Origin: Scortum barcoo | Lineage: Eukaryota; Chordata; Actinopteri; Centrarchiformes; Terapontidae | Direction of reading: 5' to 3' | NCBI GenBank assembly: GCA_023238725.1 | Contig: CM041538.1 | Location: 10,786,880 to 10,850,879, forward strand | Length of the DNA: 64,000 nucleotides | In this document: positions 35,410 through 47,373 of the stretch, piece by piece | Layout of the letters: each line of letters starts with the position of its first letter | Position numbering within the stretch: the first letter of the stretch is position 1 | Program-made: the position numbers and the translations under genes | The notes under the pieces: generated by a model | What the model saw: the letters and a program-made list of their open reading frames with translations, nothing else | What the model was told of the DNA's origin: nothing | The model's database searches: none

Positions 35410-37364
35410 ATCCTCTTCCAGCAACCACTTGCCTTTTTTTTTCTCAGCTGCAGGCTCAGCACCCCCACTCTCTCCACACTGATACTTAGCTTTTAGACAA
35501 AAATATCTCTCCTCTGTTAGTTTACTCCCCCCCCCGTCCCCACCTCCATTTCCGCCACAGCGTTAAGAGATCTGACATCACAGGGTCCATCATGTGATCC
35601 TCCCACACAAAGCTTTGCAGTGATGGATGGGGCCTACCTGTGACGCACCTCCTTTGTGTAACCCTTTACAAGCCAGAGCACTCTTTGGAAATGAAGGAAA
35701 CTAAACTACCTATTCCATCATATTCAGCCCCAAATGGGCATTGATTATTTATCACATTTTTAGCTCAATAAATTCACTGACAGCTGTTTGAATGTGTGTA
35801 TTTATGGACCTGAAAATGGAGGAAATCATTACAGGAACAATTAATCTGCAGTGTTCAGTAGCTCACATCAATGCCTGATGATACGTCACAACAATATGTT
35901 ATACAAGTGTGTAAAAGTGTGGTAGAATTACAGGCACAGTAATTGGAAAACTTGGTAAAATAATGAAGTGAAACAAAGTGATCTGTTGCATGTGGCAGGA
36001 GGGGAAATCCTGGTCAGCTGTGCCAGCCATGGATGAACAGAGCTTCCATTATGTGAGGTCCTGACCAAACTTACAGTCAAGATCCACCTCATACATGGAA
36101 ATGATCTCTTAAAAGAGAGAGCAGTAATATTTTTTAAACTATCCTTGTTAATTAGGGCATCAAATGATGAAAAGAGAAATGAAATACTGAATTAAAAATG
36201 GATACCAACTTGGAACATGAAATTGGAAAATCTGTCTTGTAAAATGGAAATTCTTGAGGGGAAATTAAAATCATGATGTGATTTTTTTTTTTTCGTTGAA
36301 TGTGTGTGTAGGCTGTGAGACCAGATCCAACTCAAAAACAACTTGAAAACTGTGAACTGACCAGAGGAAGTGTTGAAATCAAATCAGTTTCAGATTCAAC
36401 TTCTCCTTCTGCCTTGCAGGAATACAAAAATGTCTGGTTGAATTATGGCTGAGGACATAATAAAACAGAAGTAAGGAGCCTTTTTTTCTTCACTAAACAG
36501 ATGTAGAATGAAAACGAAAAGTCTGCCCAGAGTTGTGCAAGTGGACATTTCCATTATGCCCTGCTTATTCATTACATTAAATAATAAATAATAAATAGAT
36601 AAATATAAAATAATAAAACGACGCAAACATGGTTCCCAGTGTTGAAAATTCCTGATGTTTTTGTATTAGTTTGAAAATGTAAACAAGATGTGTACCAGTC
36701 AATACTCACCATGGCATCAGTGTTTGGAGTTTATGCCTCCTCTCCATGGCAACAGAATTGCTACCAAAGATCGTCTATTGAAAAAATGAATCACACTTCA
36801 GACAGGGAAAAAAACAGGAGCAGCTTTTACACATAGCTCACCGATTTCCTTTGCAGATGCTCAGTTATTACAGAAAAGTATAAGTAGCCTGTATCTAACT
36901 CTATAACTTGTTAGAAATCGAACAAATAACATCTCTCAGCCAGTACTTCAAAATCAAACTTCCTTTACATGGAAAATCAACATTTGCAATAAAGGAAAAA
37001 CCCAAGGACCATGAAAACATGTGATGATGATCATTAATGCACTTCCTGAAGCATAACACCATGGATACCTTTGACTGTGTGGAAATGTTGAATGCAAGTA
37101 AGTTAGTAAGTAAAGTATTATTTATCTTGGCCCAGCACTTTTTAAAAAACACATTATTGAGGTTTAAAAAGCAGCTACAAATCCAGAATAAGAACAATGG
37201 CTACATGTACATGGACAATATTTGGAAGCAAATATAAAGATGTAACAATTCAAAGCTGAAGACCGACAGGCTGTGGAGAGGAACCGATGAACTGTGTCAG
37301 TTCTCATGTTAACGTAAGCATGGCTACTAAACATGCTCAACAAGTGCCGGTGTAGGAAGTTAAG
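35407..37364. other. Intergenic DNA
   Basis: No exon or named repeat seen. Small open frames only. Confidence 0.45.
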
Positions 37365-38242
37365 ACACGGGGAAAAAATTCCCCTTCAATATAATTATAT
37401 TAAAACTAGTTATTACTATTAACTCTAAATATTAACTAAATGGAAAAGCACACAAATTCACAAATGATAATACCAAATAAGTCCTGATGGCTGATGGTAC
37501 CTGCTCGCTCTCTGTGGGGGGAGGGGCAGATTTATTGATGTGACCAGAGAAGTTTGTAAAAATGTCAAAACGAGCTGAACTGTCCGGAAGAAAAAAAAGA
37601 AAAGAAGAGGAGGAAAAACGGGAGAAAGAAAGAGGTAAAGTAAAGATACAGTAATGAAATGAAGCCATCAGTTATCTCACAGTGTGCTGTGAAGTTGATA
37701 ACTTCTTCTGAGCGATTAGCCTCAACATGCTAATCAGTAAATAAGCAGTTTTATATTTCTGTAGCTGGGCGGCATGGAGGCTCTTTACTTTATGGATCAT
37801 TTGTAAAGATTAAACCTGCTCAGTAGGTGTCTACATTGGCCTAATCTACGCTTTTAGTATTTGTTTTATTTACATCTGGCTAGCTAACGTTTTATCTGCT
37901 TGTATAGAGTTATTGTGTAAAAACTGTGTGATTATTTAAATTGTTTGATGTTGATTGTTGTATTTATAATGTATTACTATTATTATTATTTATTCACTTA
38001 TTTACATGATTTTTATTTTGTGGTAAGGGTATTTATATTGTATTTTCAGATTTTTTATTTTGTATTTTTTATTTGTAATTTGTTAAGCATGTAAATTGGA
38101 TGACATGTTATCTTATAAATTTAAAGACAATGGTAAAAACAATGCTATTCGATTTCTTTTGTAAGCGTATGTAAATCGCCGATGGAGGGGGGCGCCATAT
38201 AAAATCTCGCCTAGGGCGCCACATTGGGTAGGGCCAGCTCTG
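37365..38242 (+). mobile_element. hAT-type element, copy 2, left end missing
   Basis: Shares long stretches with 29554-30205 (for example ATCTGGCTAGCTAACGTTTT and the right end GGCGCCACATTGGGTAGGGCC) but lacks the left terminal repeat. It keeps an internal block at about 37530-37830 that copy 1 has lost, including a transposase start exon, so it is closer to the parental element. Confidence 0.82.
37562..37634 (+). pseudogene. First coding exon of a hAT transposase (remnant)
   Basis: ATG at 37562 encodes MSKRAELSGRKKRK followed by a Glu/Lys-rich run, ending at 37634 before a GTAAAG donor. This basic start followed by a charged helix is typical of the N-terminus of fish hAT/zf-MYM-like transposases. 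No downstream exons remain in the element. Confidence 0.65.
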
Positions 38243-38760
38243 GTTACAGGATTAATCTTTAATTCAAACAAGCTGTTTAGGCCCTCAGGTTTTGCAGATA
38301 GGGTTCAACGAGTGACTGTCGTTACTATCGTTATAAATCTTTGCATGCAGTCGGTGGGCTCAACCTCTGGGGAATGTGAACTTTTTTTCTTAAACAGACA
38401 AATCAGCCAATTGATGGACACCACCATAAGGAAGGTAGTGCTCTTTAAATAATCTTTAATGGCAGGACCATAAACACAATATACTAAATGAAAAAAGCCT
38501 TTTTTATTCAAGAAAATGAACATTTGACCCTCTGTACTGGAGACCAAAGAGTGACCAAAGGTGCTTTTAGTTTGAGTTGGTAAATCCATTAAGACTCATG
38601 GAAGCTGCTAAATTTTTTTTTTAATCAAACATTTATAAGAAAATAAATAAATACAAAATAAAACAGTATAAAATATTATATATAACATGATAACATTAAA
38701 ACATAATCTTCTCAGAAGTACTGATTCATTAAAAGTACTGATGCATTAGAAGTAATACAG

Positions 38761-39111
38761 TTTATACAACGCACATCATTATTTTCGGCGCTGTATTTTG
38801 ACACCCAGAAGGTGCGCGGAGTGAGACGTCTCTCTTCTGTCTTCTCTCAGTTAAAAGTCTGGAAACGTCATTTCTGCCCGATGCGCGCGCTCACTGATGT
38901 GACATAATGGAACGTGCAAAGCTAGAAAAGCTCGAGGCGGCGCGCGCGGGCACACAGAGCTGATCCGCGGCTCGAGAGCAGGAGGCGTCAGAGACCGCCG
39001 AGCAAAGTGCAGATCGCTTCAGATCACCACAGGTCTTCTGCTGTGAGGGTATGGGCGCACATCCGCCCTGAGGGAGCGCCGAGCAGCACCACGAGTTTGA
39101 CCGCGGACATT
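38761..39111 (+). promoter_or_regulatory. jund: jund promoter and 5' leader, CpG-rich
   Basis: CpG-dense sequence directly upstream of the jund start. It contains a CRE half-site (ACGTCA at 38865-38870) and a TRE/CRE-like GTGACATAA (38899-38907), the kind of site through which jun-family genes respond to AP-1/ATF. A short upstream ORF, MGAHPP, lies at 39051-39071. No clear TATA box was seen. Confidence 0.5.
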
Positions 39112-39957
39112 ATGATGAAGAAGGACATCAGCTTGAGCCTGGCGGACGACGCGGACCTCAAGCCGCATCTCCGCGACGCCGAGAGCCTGCTGAGCTCGCC
39201 GGAGCTGGGGCTGCTGAAGCTGGCCTCCCCGGAGCTGGAGCGGCTCATCATCCAGTCCAACGGGATGGTCACCACGACGCCCACCAGCTCCCAGTTCCTC
39301 TACCCGAAGACGGTCACGGACGAGCAGGAGTTCGCGGAGGGCTTCGTGAAGGCGCTGGAGGACCTCCACAAGCAGAACCAGCTGAGCGGGGCCGGACAGA
39401 CCAGCAGCAGCCTGGACCTGGGCGCCAACATCGCCCCGGTCACCGTCCAGCCGGACCTGCCGGTGTACACCAACCTGAACAGCTACGGCAGCGGGCCGCT
39501 GGAGACCACCGTCAACTACTCCACGGACACCGTCCCTTTCCCCCCTCCTCCTCCCGGACCTCCTCCTGCTGCCCCGCAGCATCACCTGGGGGCGGCCCCG
39601 CCGCAGCCGGAGCTCTCCCGGGTCCAGCCGCTGAAGGAGGAGCCTCAGACGGTCCCGGACGTGCAGAGCTTCGGAGAGAGCCCGCCGCTGTCCCCCCTCG
39701 ACATTGACTCACAGGAGCGCATGAAAGCCGAGAGGAAGAGGCTGCGGAACCGGATCGCCGCCTCCAAGTGTCGGATGCGCAAGCTGGAGCGGATCTCCCG
39801 GCTGGAGGACAAGGTGAAGACGCTGAAGAGCCAAAACACCGACCTGGCGTCCACAGCCAGCCTGCTGAGGGAGCAGGTGGCCCAGCTCAAACAGAAAGTC
39901 CTCACCCACGTCAACAGCGGCTGCCAGCTGCTGCCACATGAGGTCCAGGTGCACTAG
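39112..39957 (+). CDS. jund: JunD AP-1 transcription factor (short-start form)
   Basis: Intronless gene, 281 aa from the first in-frame ATG (MMKKD). The same frame is open upstream to 38926 but has no ATG. Order: JNK-docking-like segment (residues 3-22, LSLADDADLKPHLRD); SP/TP JNK-type sites at Ser29, Ser39 and Thr56 (LSSPELG, LASPELE, TTTPTSS); YPKTVTDEQEFAEGFVKAL; a proline run near 141-156; the KEEPQTVPDV motif typical of JunD; basic region 207-226; leucine zipper L231, L238, L245, L252, L259; tail SGCQLLPHEVQVH. SFGESPPLSPLD and KTLKSQNTDLASTASLL favour JunD over c-Jun or JunB. Odd points: the METPFY-type N-terminus of full-length JunD is absent, and basic-region position 222 is Met where Jun proteins have Lys. 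Confidence 0.95.
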   Translation: MMKKDISLSLADDADLKPHLRDAESLLSSPELGLLKLASPELERLIIQSNGMVTTTPTSSQFLYPKTVTDEQEFAEGFVKALEDLHKQNQLSGAGQTSSSLDLGANIAPVTVQPDLPVYTNLNSYGSGPLETTVNYSTDTVPFPPPPPGPPPAAPQHHLGAAPPQPELSRVQPLKEEPQTVPDVQSFGESPPLSPLDIDSQERMKAERKRLRNRIAASKCRMRKLERISRLEDKVKTLKSQNTDLASTASLLREQVAQLKQKVLTHVNSGCQLLPHEVQVH

Positions 39958-41023
39958 CTGAGGGGGGGCAGGCCCGCAGTCCGGTACAGACCAGCATATA
40001 AGCTTCACGGACTTTTCTTCATGTTGGTTCTTCTGTATGTAGCGCAGCCCGGAGGTGTGCCATGATCGCCAGACCACACAGGGCAAACTGTACATTAACT
40101 ATGGGCTGCTTAACTGTCTGTGAGCATCGGCAAACACACACATACCTGAGAGAACACGGTTTAATATAACGAGACCTTTCATCGACCCACAGATCGTTTA
40201 GATAAGTTGCAATTTACTCGTAAAAGAGTTTCCAGGATCCACATTTCTCAGCAGCCGCCTCCGCCCGGTGGGGAGCACGCATCAGTGTTAGTCATTTAAT
40301 AGTCAGATAAATTATCATTAATTGTGTATTGGATTTATGCCGAATTGAAGATCGTTTGTTTTTGATGTGTTCCACGCCTGAAATGGTGTTTTACCTCGTA
40401 CGTGTGGTTGCCGGTGAAAGAAGCAGCGTTAAACTGCAAATGTTTTAAATGGAGTTTGGCCATATGGGTTTTCCTGAGAAGAGAAAGAAGCACTATTTGG
40501 GCTGTATGCTGAACTTTAATGACAGACGGCACATGTTTAGATTATTCTCCTGTAAAAAAAAATGTTTACACGTGGGCTGTCTTTCTACAGTCTTGAACCT
40601 GGACCAAACGGATTTTCAACATTTCTACAGAAATATACACATTTATGACACATACATCCTCAGTATATGAGGGTATGGTTGAAAGAAAAAAATATATACA
40701 CCCACCTTTGATATGAAAGAGATAATCTACATATGGACTCATTACCATGTATCTCTGTTGGGAACAATTTGCATGTTGTTGACATACTCGAATGTTGCCC
40801 ACAGCTGGGTGTCAAAGGGCACAATTAATCAGTGTCTATTATCTTTAATCTTTGCAAACATATGTATTTATCTATTTTTTACTCTGCAGTGTCCCCATTT
40901 CAGTGTGTTCTCGTTTTAATGTGAAGAGTGGTAACCTTTTTGTTGCACTGACTGTTGCTGTCACCTCTGGCCTGCAGTTATTTGGCTGTATGCTGCTGTG
41001 TTCTCAATTAAATGCTGCTCGGC

Positions 41024-41029
41024 AATAAA
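41024..41029 (+). terminator. jund polyadenylation signal
   Basis: AATAAA about 1.07 kb after the jund stop, followed by a GT-rich stretch from 41088. It implies a 3'UTR of about 1.1 kb. Confidence 0.6.
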
Positions 41030-41089
41030 CACTGTTTCCTCCATTTTGATGAAACTGATTTAGGTGCATGCTGTGCAGGTCAAAGACAG

Positions 41090-41090
<1 letters not shown>

Positions 41091-41121
<31 letters not shown>
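41091..41121. repeat. (GT)n microsatellite downstream of jund
   Basis: About 30 bp of GT with one interruption. Confidence 0.9.
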
Positions 41122-41129
41122 AGACAGAA

Positions 41130-43580
41130 ATCCAGCTGCTGGTGGTGGGTGGGTGGTGAAGACCTACAGGTGCTGCTCCAAAGAAATCTGTCAAGTGTAA
41201 CACTTACTGTAACAATTATTTTAAGACCACGTTCAGTTTCATGAAGGTGACTGAAGGATTCGATTTGACTTTCACTGCACATTGGTTTCAAGATTAAAAT
41301 GGGAAATCCTGCAGTGATGCTTCTTATTAATAGACTCATTAATTTAAGAGTAAGAATTTATCTTGTGGATTAAATGGCAGTGCCAACACAAACAAACATT
41401 TTTTATAACTGACTACAATTAAAACTCAATACAATAGGATTATTGTGATTATTACACTAAATATACATTTATTTTCACTTTTCTGAAGGAGGCTGAATTA
41501 CAGAAGTCAGTGTTGTGTAATATAAAGATTTGTGCAGGAATCGTGTCACCCTGGTGTCTTTCTCCCTCTGCTGGTTAATTTGGAAATTGCAAATGATGTG
41601 AATACACGAACAGCTGAAAGGACATTTTGGTGAATATGTTTGGACAGTTTCTGACACTACGAAGGACCTTGCAGAGCTCCAGGATGTCCACACAACATCA
41701 GTTTGATGTCGCTGGTTGTGAGAGTGGACCATTGATGGGGTGGACAGGTACTGAATTATTTGGGCTTTATTACGTAACATAATATTATCAAATGACATTG
41801 TCTATTATCCAGTGCACATCTATACAGGGAGCCTTGAATAGAACAGCAAACCTTAATGCTATTTATGTGACATCTGTGAGCAAATTTTATTCAGTATATT
41901 TCATAGTTTTGACACTAAGTAAGTGTGATTCACAATGCCTCGAAGAATATTTGTTACTGCGATTATATATAGTTTCATTTCATTTTCATTTCAATGGCTA
42001 ATTATGGCTAATTATCTTCACAAGAGTGCAATTATGGAAAATCGTAAGAACTACAGTGGAGAAATGGACGGCTCCCTCACAGATATTAACTGTTTTACCA
42101 GCGAGGACCACGGCACAGCAATTGGATTGGATTGGATGAATGGATGTGAGGAATATGGGGGATCCGTCTGAGGAGTGGAGTCACCTGAGCTGAGTACAGG
42201 GCCCCAGACAGTACCTGGGAAATGAGAGCGTGCACAAGAATGAATGAGAGGGTATGAAAGACGGTGAATGGATGTGAAAAGTCATGAGCATCGGAGGGAG
42301 GGATGAAGGAGGAGTGAAAATGGATGAAAAGGGTAGCAGGTTGAGAAAACTGAGACAAACTGAACAAGATGGGGGGGCCCCACTGTAAATAGACTTGACA
42401 GGTGATTAGAGGTGTGGCCCTGCTCCCAAAGTTAACTAGCTGACTTAATGAAGTTTCCAAAATAAAAACTGCATCATGTTTTCCTACATTTAACATGTAG
42501 CTGAAACGTTAACCATGATGAGTAAAAATCCAACGTGGAGGAAGCTCCAATTGATGCACCAGAATAAGGCAAAGCTAAATAAAGCAAGCATGCTGAAGGT
42601 GGCATGAAGGTAGCATCCCCTCATATCCTCTGACGCAGCAATACATGGGATTTTAACTAAACCTAGCATCACTAACAGCAATACCAGAAAGTAATAGTAC
42701 ACTTCAACTTGCAAAAATCCTTCGCCTGTGTAATTAATTGGACCAAATATAATGTAGATAATAAGTGACTTTGGATCATTGCTGTCACCTGCACTCGCCT
42801 GACTAGTCTAAAACAGCAGCATGTACTGATATTTTGTTCACTTACTGTGTATGTGCATGTGTTTTCCCTACAAGCAACAACAATTAATAGAGATTAGTTT
42901 ACTAAATCATTACCTGGATTTTTTTTTCACAACATGTACAGCAGGTCCTTATGTTGTAACTTAAATGCATTTGTGAAAAAGACAGAGAACAAGAATCAAC
43001 ATTTGGTGTTGCTTCCATTTGGATACACAGTGTGATTACAATTTTAGAGCAAAATATTATTTTGCACATCTACTGGATGCAATGTAATGATTAACTTTCT
43101 GAAAGATGCAGGAAAGACGTTGATCTTCAGTCTCACCTCAGTTGTGCCAGAAGTGTTTATGTGCACTTCAAGAGTCTCTTCCAAAGATACATTGAATTAA
43201 AATTAAAATTTAATTAAAATATTTTGAAGGTAATATTGGCAATATTAACACAAATATTCAATTATATTCAAGTCCCCCACTGGCCCTTCTGAAACCTGCT
43301 GACTTAATTTTGGGAATGAAATTGAACTTGAAAACTAATTTTATATAAAGTATACACAATATTCCACCTCAAGGATGCTGACATCAAAATTATCATGATG
43401 TTTGACAAGCAACATCTTGTGGCACAAAATATTTTAACATTGTCAGGCAAAAGGTGAATCAGTGACATCTTGAGGCTGTTGAGACCATGACCAAATCTTT
43501 GCTACCAAAATAACCACATTATGGCTAAAACCTAGATAACGCTGAGCTTTCATGACACTAAAACAATAGGATACTTTTAA
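41130..43580. other. Intergenic DNA between convergent jund and rab3a
   Basis: No exon or named transposon recognised. Confidence 0.45.
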
Positions 43581-43587
43581 TAAAATC

Positions 43588-43593
43588 TTTATT
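43588..43593 (-). terminator. Candidate distal rab3a polyadenylation signal
   Basis: AATAAA on the minus strand about 3.6 kb past the rab3a stop; another lies at 43748-43753. Between them and the stop there are no other genes, consistent with a long brain-type 3'UTR. Which signal is used is unknown. Confidence 0.4.
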
Positions 43594-46500
43594 ACAAAAA
43601 ACTAAAATTTCACTGTCCTTGCTGAAACAACAGATATGTAATATTAGTAAGGGTTGAATTTAACTTTGTTTGTAAGTAACCGATCTCATCTCACATCCAA
43701 AGGTACAAACTCTCCAAAAACAAGACTCAACTGATTGTTAGTAACTTTTTATTGTTTTACCACAAAGTACAGATAAAAACATCCACAGCATATTCTCTCA
43801 TCTTAATGGCCCAAACTGAGGAGGATTTGAAGAGGCAGTGATACGAGACCAAATAAAGTACATGTTTCTGCGTGCTAGTAGAAGATCTAAAGTCGGCAAC
43901 CTCTACCAAGCTTGATGGCATTTCTTTTTAGTGTAGATACTGTAGTGTGTATTGCTTTGTAACAGTGACACATTCATTCACAAGCAGGCCTAGAAATGAA
44001 TGCAGATACAGTACAACATGGCTCTTCTGGGGTTTTCAGATTTTTTACTGTCTTCTTTTTCCTCCTTTTTTCTTTTTTTTTTTTTTTCTTTGTTGTTGCA
44101 AGCCTGAGTCGATACAACACAATCCACACATATGACTCAAAGGTACAGTATTTACAGATCTGGTTTATATAGAGAGGAAGACATATTAGAAAGGAGAACG
44201 GTTGAAAAGTTTGGATTTTACCGGAAAAGAAACAGTCACAACCAGTAAGAAGTAAAATATATACGCAGGATCAAAATCGTCTCCCAGGTTTGTCGTGATC
44301 ATCGCTCCCTCTCTTATAAGAACATCACCGCTCTGTTGAGACTCTTTGACTCCTTGACTTGGGCCTCAATTTCCCAAACTTAAATAGTCAGCGACTCATC
44401 TGTGATTTCAGTTTTGTATGCTACACTAATGCAACAGTTACTCAAAATAAATGCTTTTTCTGATTCAGATCTGCTTTAATCAGCCACTGACTTTAAGAAG
44501 TCCATGAGTCTTTTTATAGTGCTTTGCCCTCTTAATCGCTTACTGACTTCTTATGCACTCCTGTCAACCAAGCAGCAGCACTTGTTTTATTACCATGTTA
44601 AAGCTGGTCATGCTGCCCCTTCTTGGCATCCTACAGCGAAAACAGTGAGCTGCTTCTACAGCAATCTTTGGTGAAGTGAAGAGAAGGAATACCCAGCAAA
44701 CCAGCTTTAACTGTGGAACCAAATTAAAACAAGTGTTTGGTGGATGTGGACTTAAAAACAGCTGTTAGCAGAAACTTGGTTACACAGCGTTGGAAGCAAG
44801 AGAACCTCAGAGCAGAATATTTCACTCCCGCAGTGACGCGAAGCAAATGTTAGAAGCTCAGCAGCTACCTGGCCTGTGAACATTTCATCCTCCAGCCGAA
44901 ACTGGTTTGACTGTAAAGCAGTAATGTCCACACTTCACCTGAAGACTGAGCATCCGAGATAACATCACGCATAAAACACACAAACAGACTCGGTAATACT
45001 GATTCTGAAGAAGTCTCCCTGTCACGAAGCACGGAGAATTAAATTGCTAAGTGTTGGCGTGTAGCTCGACCTGATGTACTCTCCCAGCTTCACAGATTAA
45101 AAAAGAGACACCAGCACATACATGACATGGACACTGCACTCCAGTCCTACCAGTACCATAAAATGTACATTTTAAAATAATGCAGTTGAGTGGCTGAACA
45201 TGTGAGCACAGGTCTGATCCAGTGCAAATTAGATTAAAAACATCAAAACAGCTCTTTGTGAGACCAAAAGCTACAAAGCCTCCAAATCTCAACACCAGTA
45301 CGACAAGTTCTTGTGTTGTTACTGTAGTGATCAACAAGTTGTCAGTCCAACTTTGGTTTGGGTGAATAAGTAAGGGACTGTGATGTTAAAACCAAATCTG
45401 TGTGTCCTGGTGGCCAAGCAATGCCAGGTTTGTGCCATGTCAATAACAATGTTCCATCCTCAGCTGGATGCCTACTGTATGTCACATGTCATCCTATTCT
45501 CTCCTGATGTTTCCTCAAAGGCTCAAACCCTCACATAAAGGCAAAATACCATAAAAAATGTCCAACAAAACAACATTGTTTGCATCCTCCAAACCCATTC
45601 CACCATGTGTCACTGGATGGTGGGTTGTTTGAATAATTACTGTTACGAGAAAATATGTCATATTTGCTGCGTTCAAGTCTGTCATCTGTTATAATGACAT
45701 CATTAAATAATAAAATACTGTAATATCATAGTATTTAGCATTGTTAGCAACTACAACTGCACAATTGGTTGCACAAAATGCTTTTCAGATACCCTTAAAT
45801 TTTCACATTATCTATTAGTGACAAGCAGGAGCAATAACAACTTGAGGCTGTAATTACATTATTGCTAAACTTTGATGACTTTAGGTTTTCTAAAAACTCC
45901 AATGATTTGATTATTTTGAAAAGCTCCCAATTTAAGATATTTTGAGGCATTTTAAAACATTTCCCTTTATTTGCAGTAGAGGTGGAAATCCCACAGAGTG
46001 GATTTGGAGGATGATAAACATATTATTAAATTCAGATTCGAATGAGTCAGTCCACTGCATTGTTTCTTTGCAGGACGTTTGAATTTCTGACTTTGTAAAA
46101 TCTCTGGAAGGCAGCAAAAGACCAAACCGACGGGGAAATGAAACGACTCACGGAGGAGCTGCCACACATCATCCAGACAAATCCGACAACATAGACCTCT
46201 CATATTTGATACTACCCTCACAGAACTTCATTCCTTTTAAAATTCATTTCCAGAAATGCATACCTGTAGATATTATATATATATATATATTGCACAACAT
46301 TTATATGTACATTTGAAATAAATCTAATGAAATAAAATGTGTCTCTTCGTTTTTTGCTATTTTTTACCTAGCACTATCTTGTTCATGTTTCCCCACCCAG
46401 TGTTTAATGTATGAAAAGAATAAAAGGGGCACCAGAATACAAAAAAAAGAAACGTAAAAACACTAAAAAAAGGCCAAATGAAAAGGCTGAATGATGAATA

Positions 46501-47182
46501 ATGAAACACTTGCTAATACCTGCAATATCCACATTGAGATAGCAGGTGAGACAACAAATGAAACACGGATCCATGTATGTTTGATTCTGTGTGGATCCAG
46601 AATCATAAAAGTAATGTAGCACATCAGTGTGGTACAGATTTCAGCTGAATTGCCCCTTCTGCATCAGCTCCACTGTAGCCCGCCTGGTCACCACATCAGA
46701 GGCTGACATCTTTTCAAGACATTTGACTGACATGAAACAAAGTACTGTAAACATTAGAAGGATTTAAATGGCACTCTGAGGATGGACGCCGTCAAATCCT
46801 TCTTGTAAAACCACATTGAGGAACGGGGGAGACAACGGAAGATGGGTCAGGAACCTTCGAGAACCTGGGCTGAAAAGAGTCTGAAACGCTCCGGTTTGAT
46901 CAACTTGCTTTGGCATCAGACCTGCACTGATCAGATAAACACCTTTTAGCTACTTCAAAAGGAGTAACAAGAAGCAAACACACCCAGTCTTCCACAAACA
47001 CCTCGGAGCATTTCAGAACCTTTTCAACCTGATTTGGGTGCCCCTCATCTAATGATCCTTACTAAGTTACAGAAAGAAGCAGGAAAGTGAGTGAAAAGGG
47101 TGATGGAGGATGGACCCGAGGCCCGGGGTCCAGCTGATGGAGAAGGAGGGGGGAAAAGAGGGTTTTAGGGGAGGAGTCAGCT
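43594..47182 (-). other. rab3a: Presumed rab3a 3'UTR
   Basis: Non-coding sequence directly after the rab3a stop with no exon-like structure. It contains a TA tract near 46270-46290 and a T-rich run near 44070-44090. Extent is inferred from the polyadenylation signals. Confidence 0.4.
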
Positions 47183-47373
47183 TTAACATGCACAGTCCTG
47201 GTGAGGAGGAGCGGGCTGCTCTGTCAGCTGGGGCCCCTGCTTGGCCCCTGTGACGGCAGGATCTCCGGCGTCCAGGCTCTCAGACATCTTTTCACAGATG
47301 ATGTCGACCAGGCGCTCAAAGGTCTGCTTCACGTTGATGTTGTCCTTGGCGCTCGCCTCGAAGAACTCAAAAC
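47183..47373 (-). CDS. rab3a: rab3a coding exon 4 (SAK, prenylated tail)
   Basis: 191 bp from the second base of a Gly codon, [18 protein letters not shown] to HQDCAC and TAA (47183-47185); acceptor CTCTCCAG. Confidence 0.97.

Noticed and set aside
29554..38242. A single 8-kb tandem duplication explaining both the hAT pair and the 300-bp direct repeat
   Set aside because: The sequences between and outside the pairs do not match, and hAT copy 1 has its own target duplication, so the pairs look independent.
39007..39111. Extended jund start at GTG 39007
   Set aside because: Non-AUG, with no similarity to the Jun N-terminus; the two ATGs at 39112 and 39115 are far better.
39019..39585. 188-aa open frame antisense to jund
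   Set aside because: Shadow of a GC-rich coding exon, Arg/Gly-rich with no family motif.
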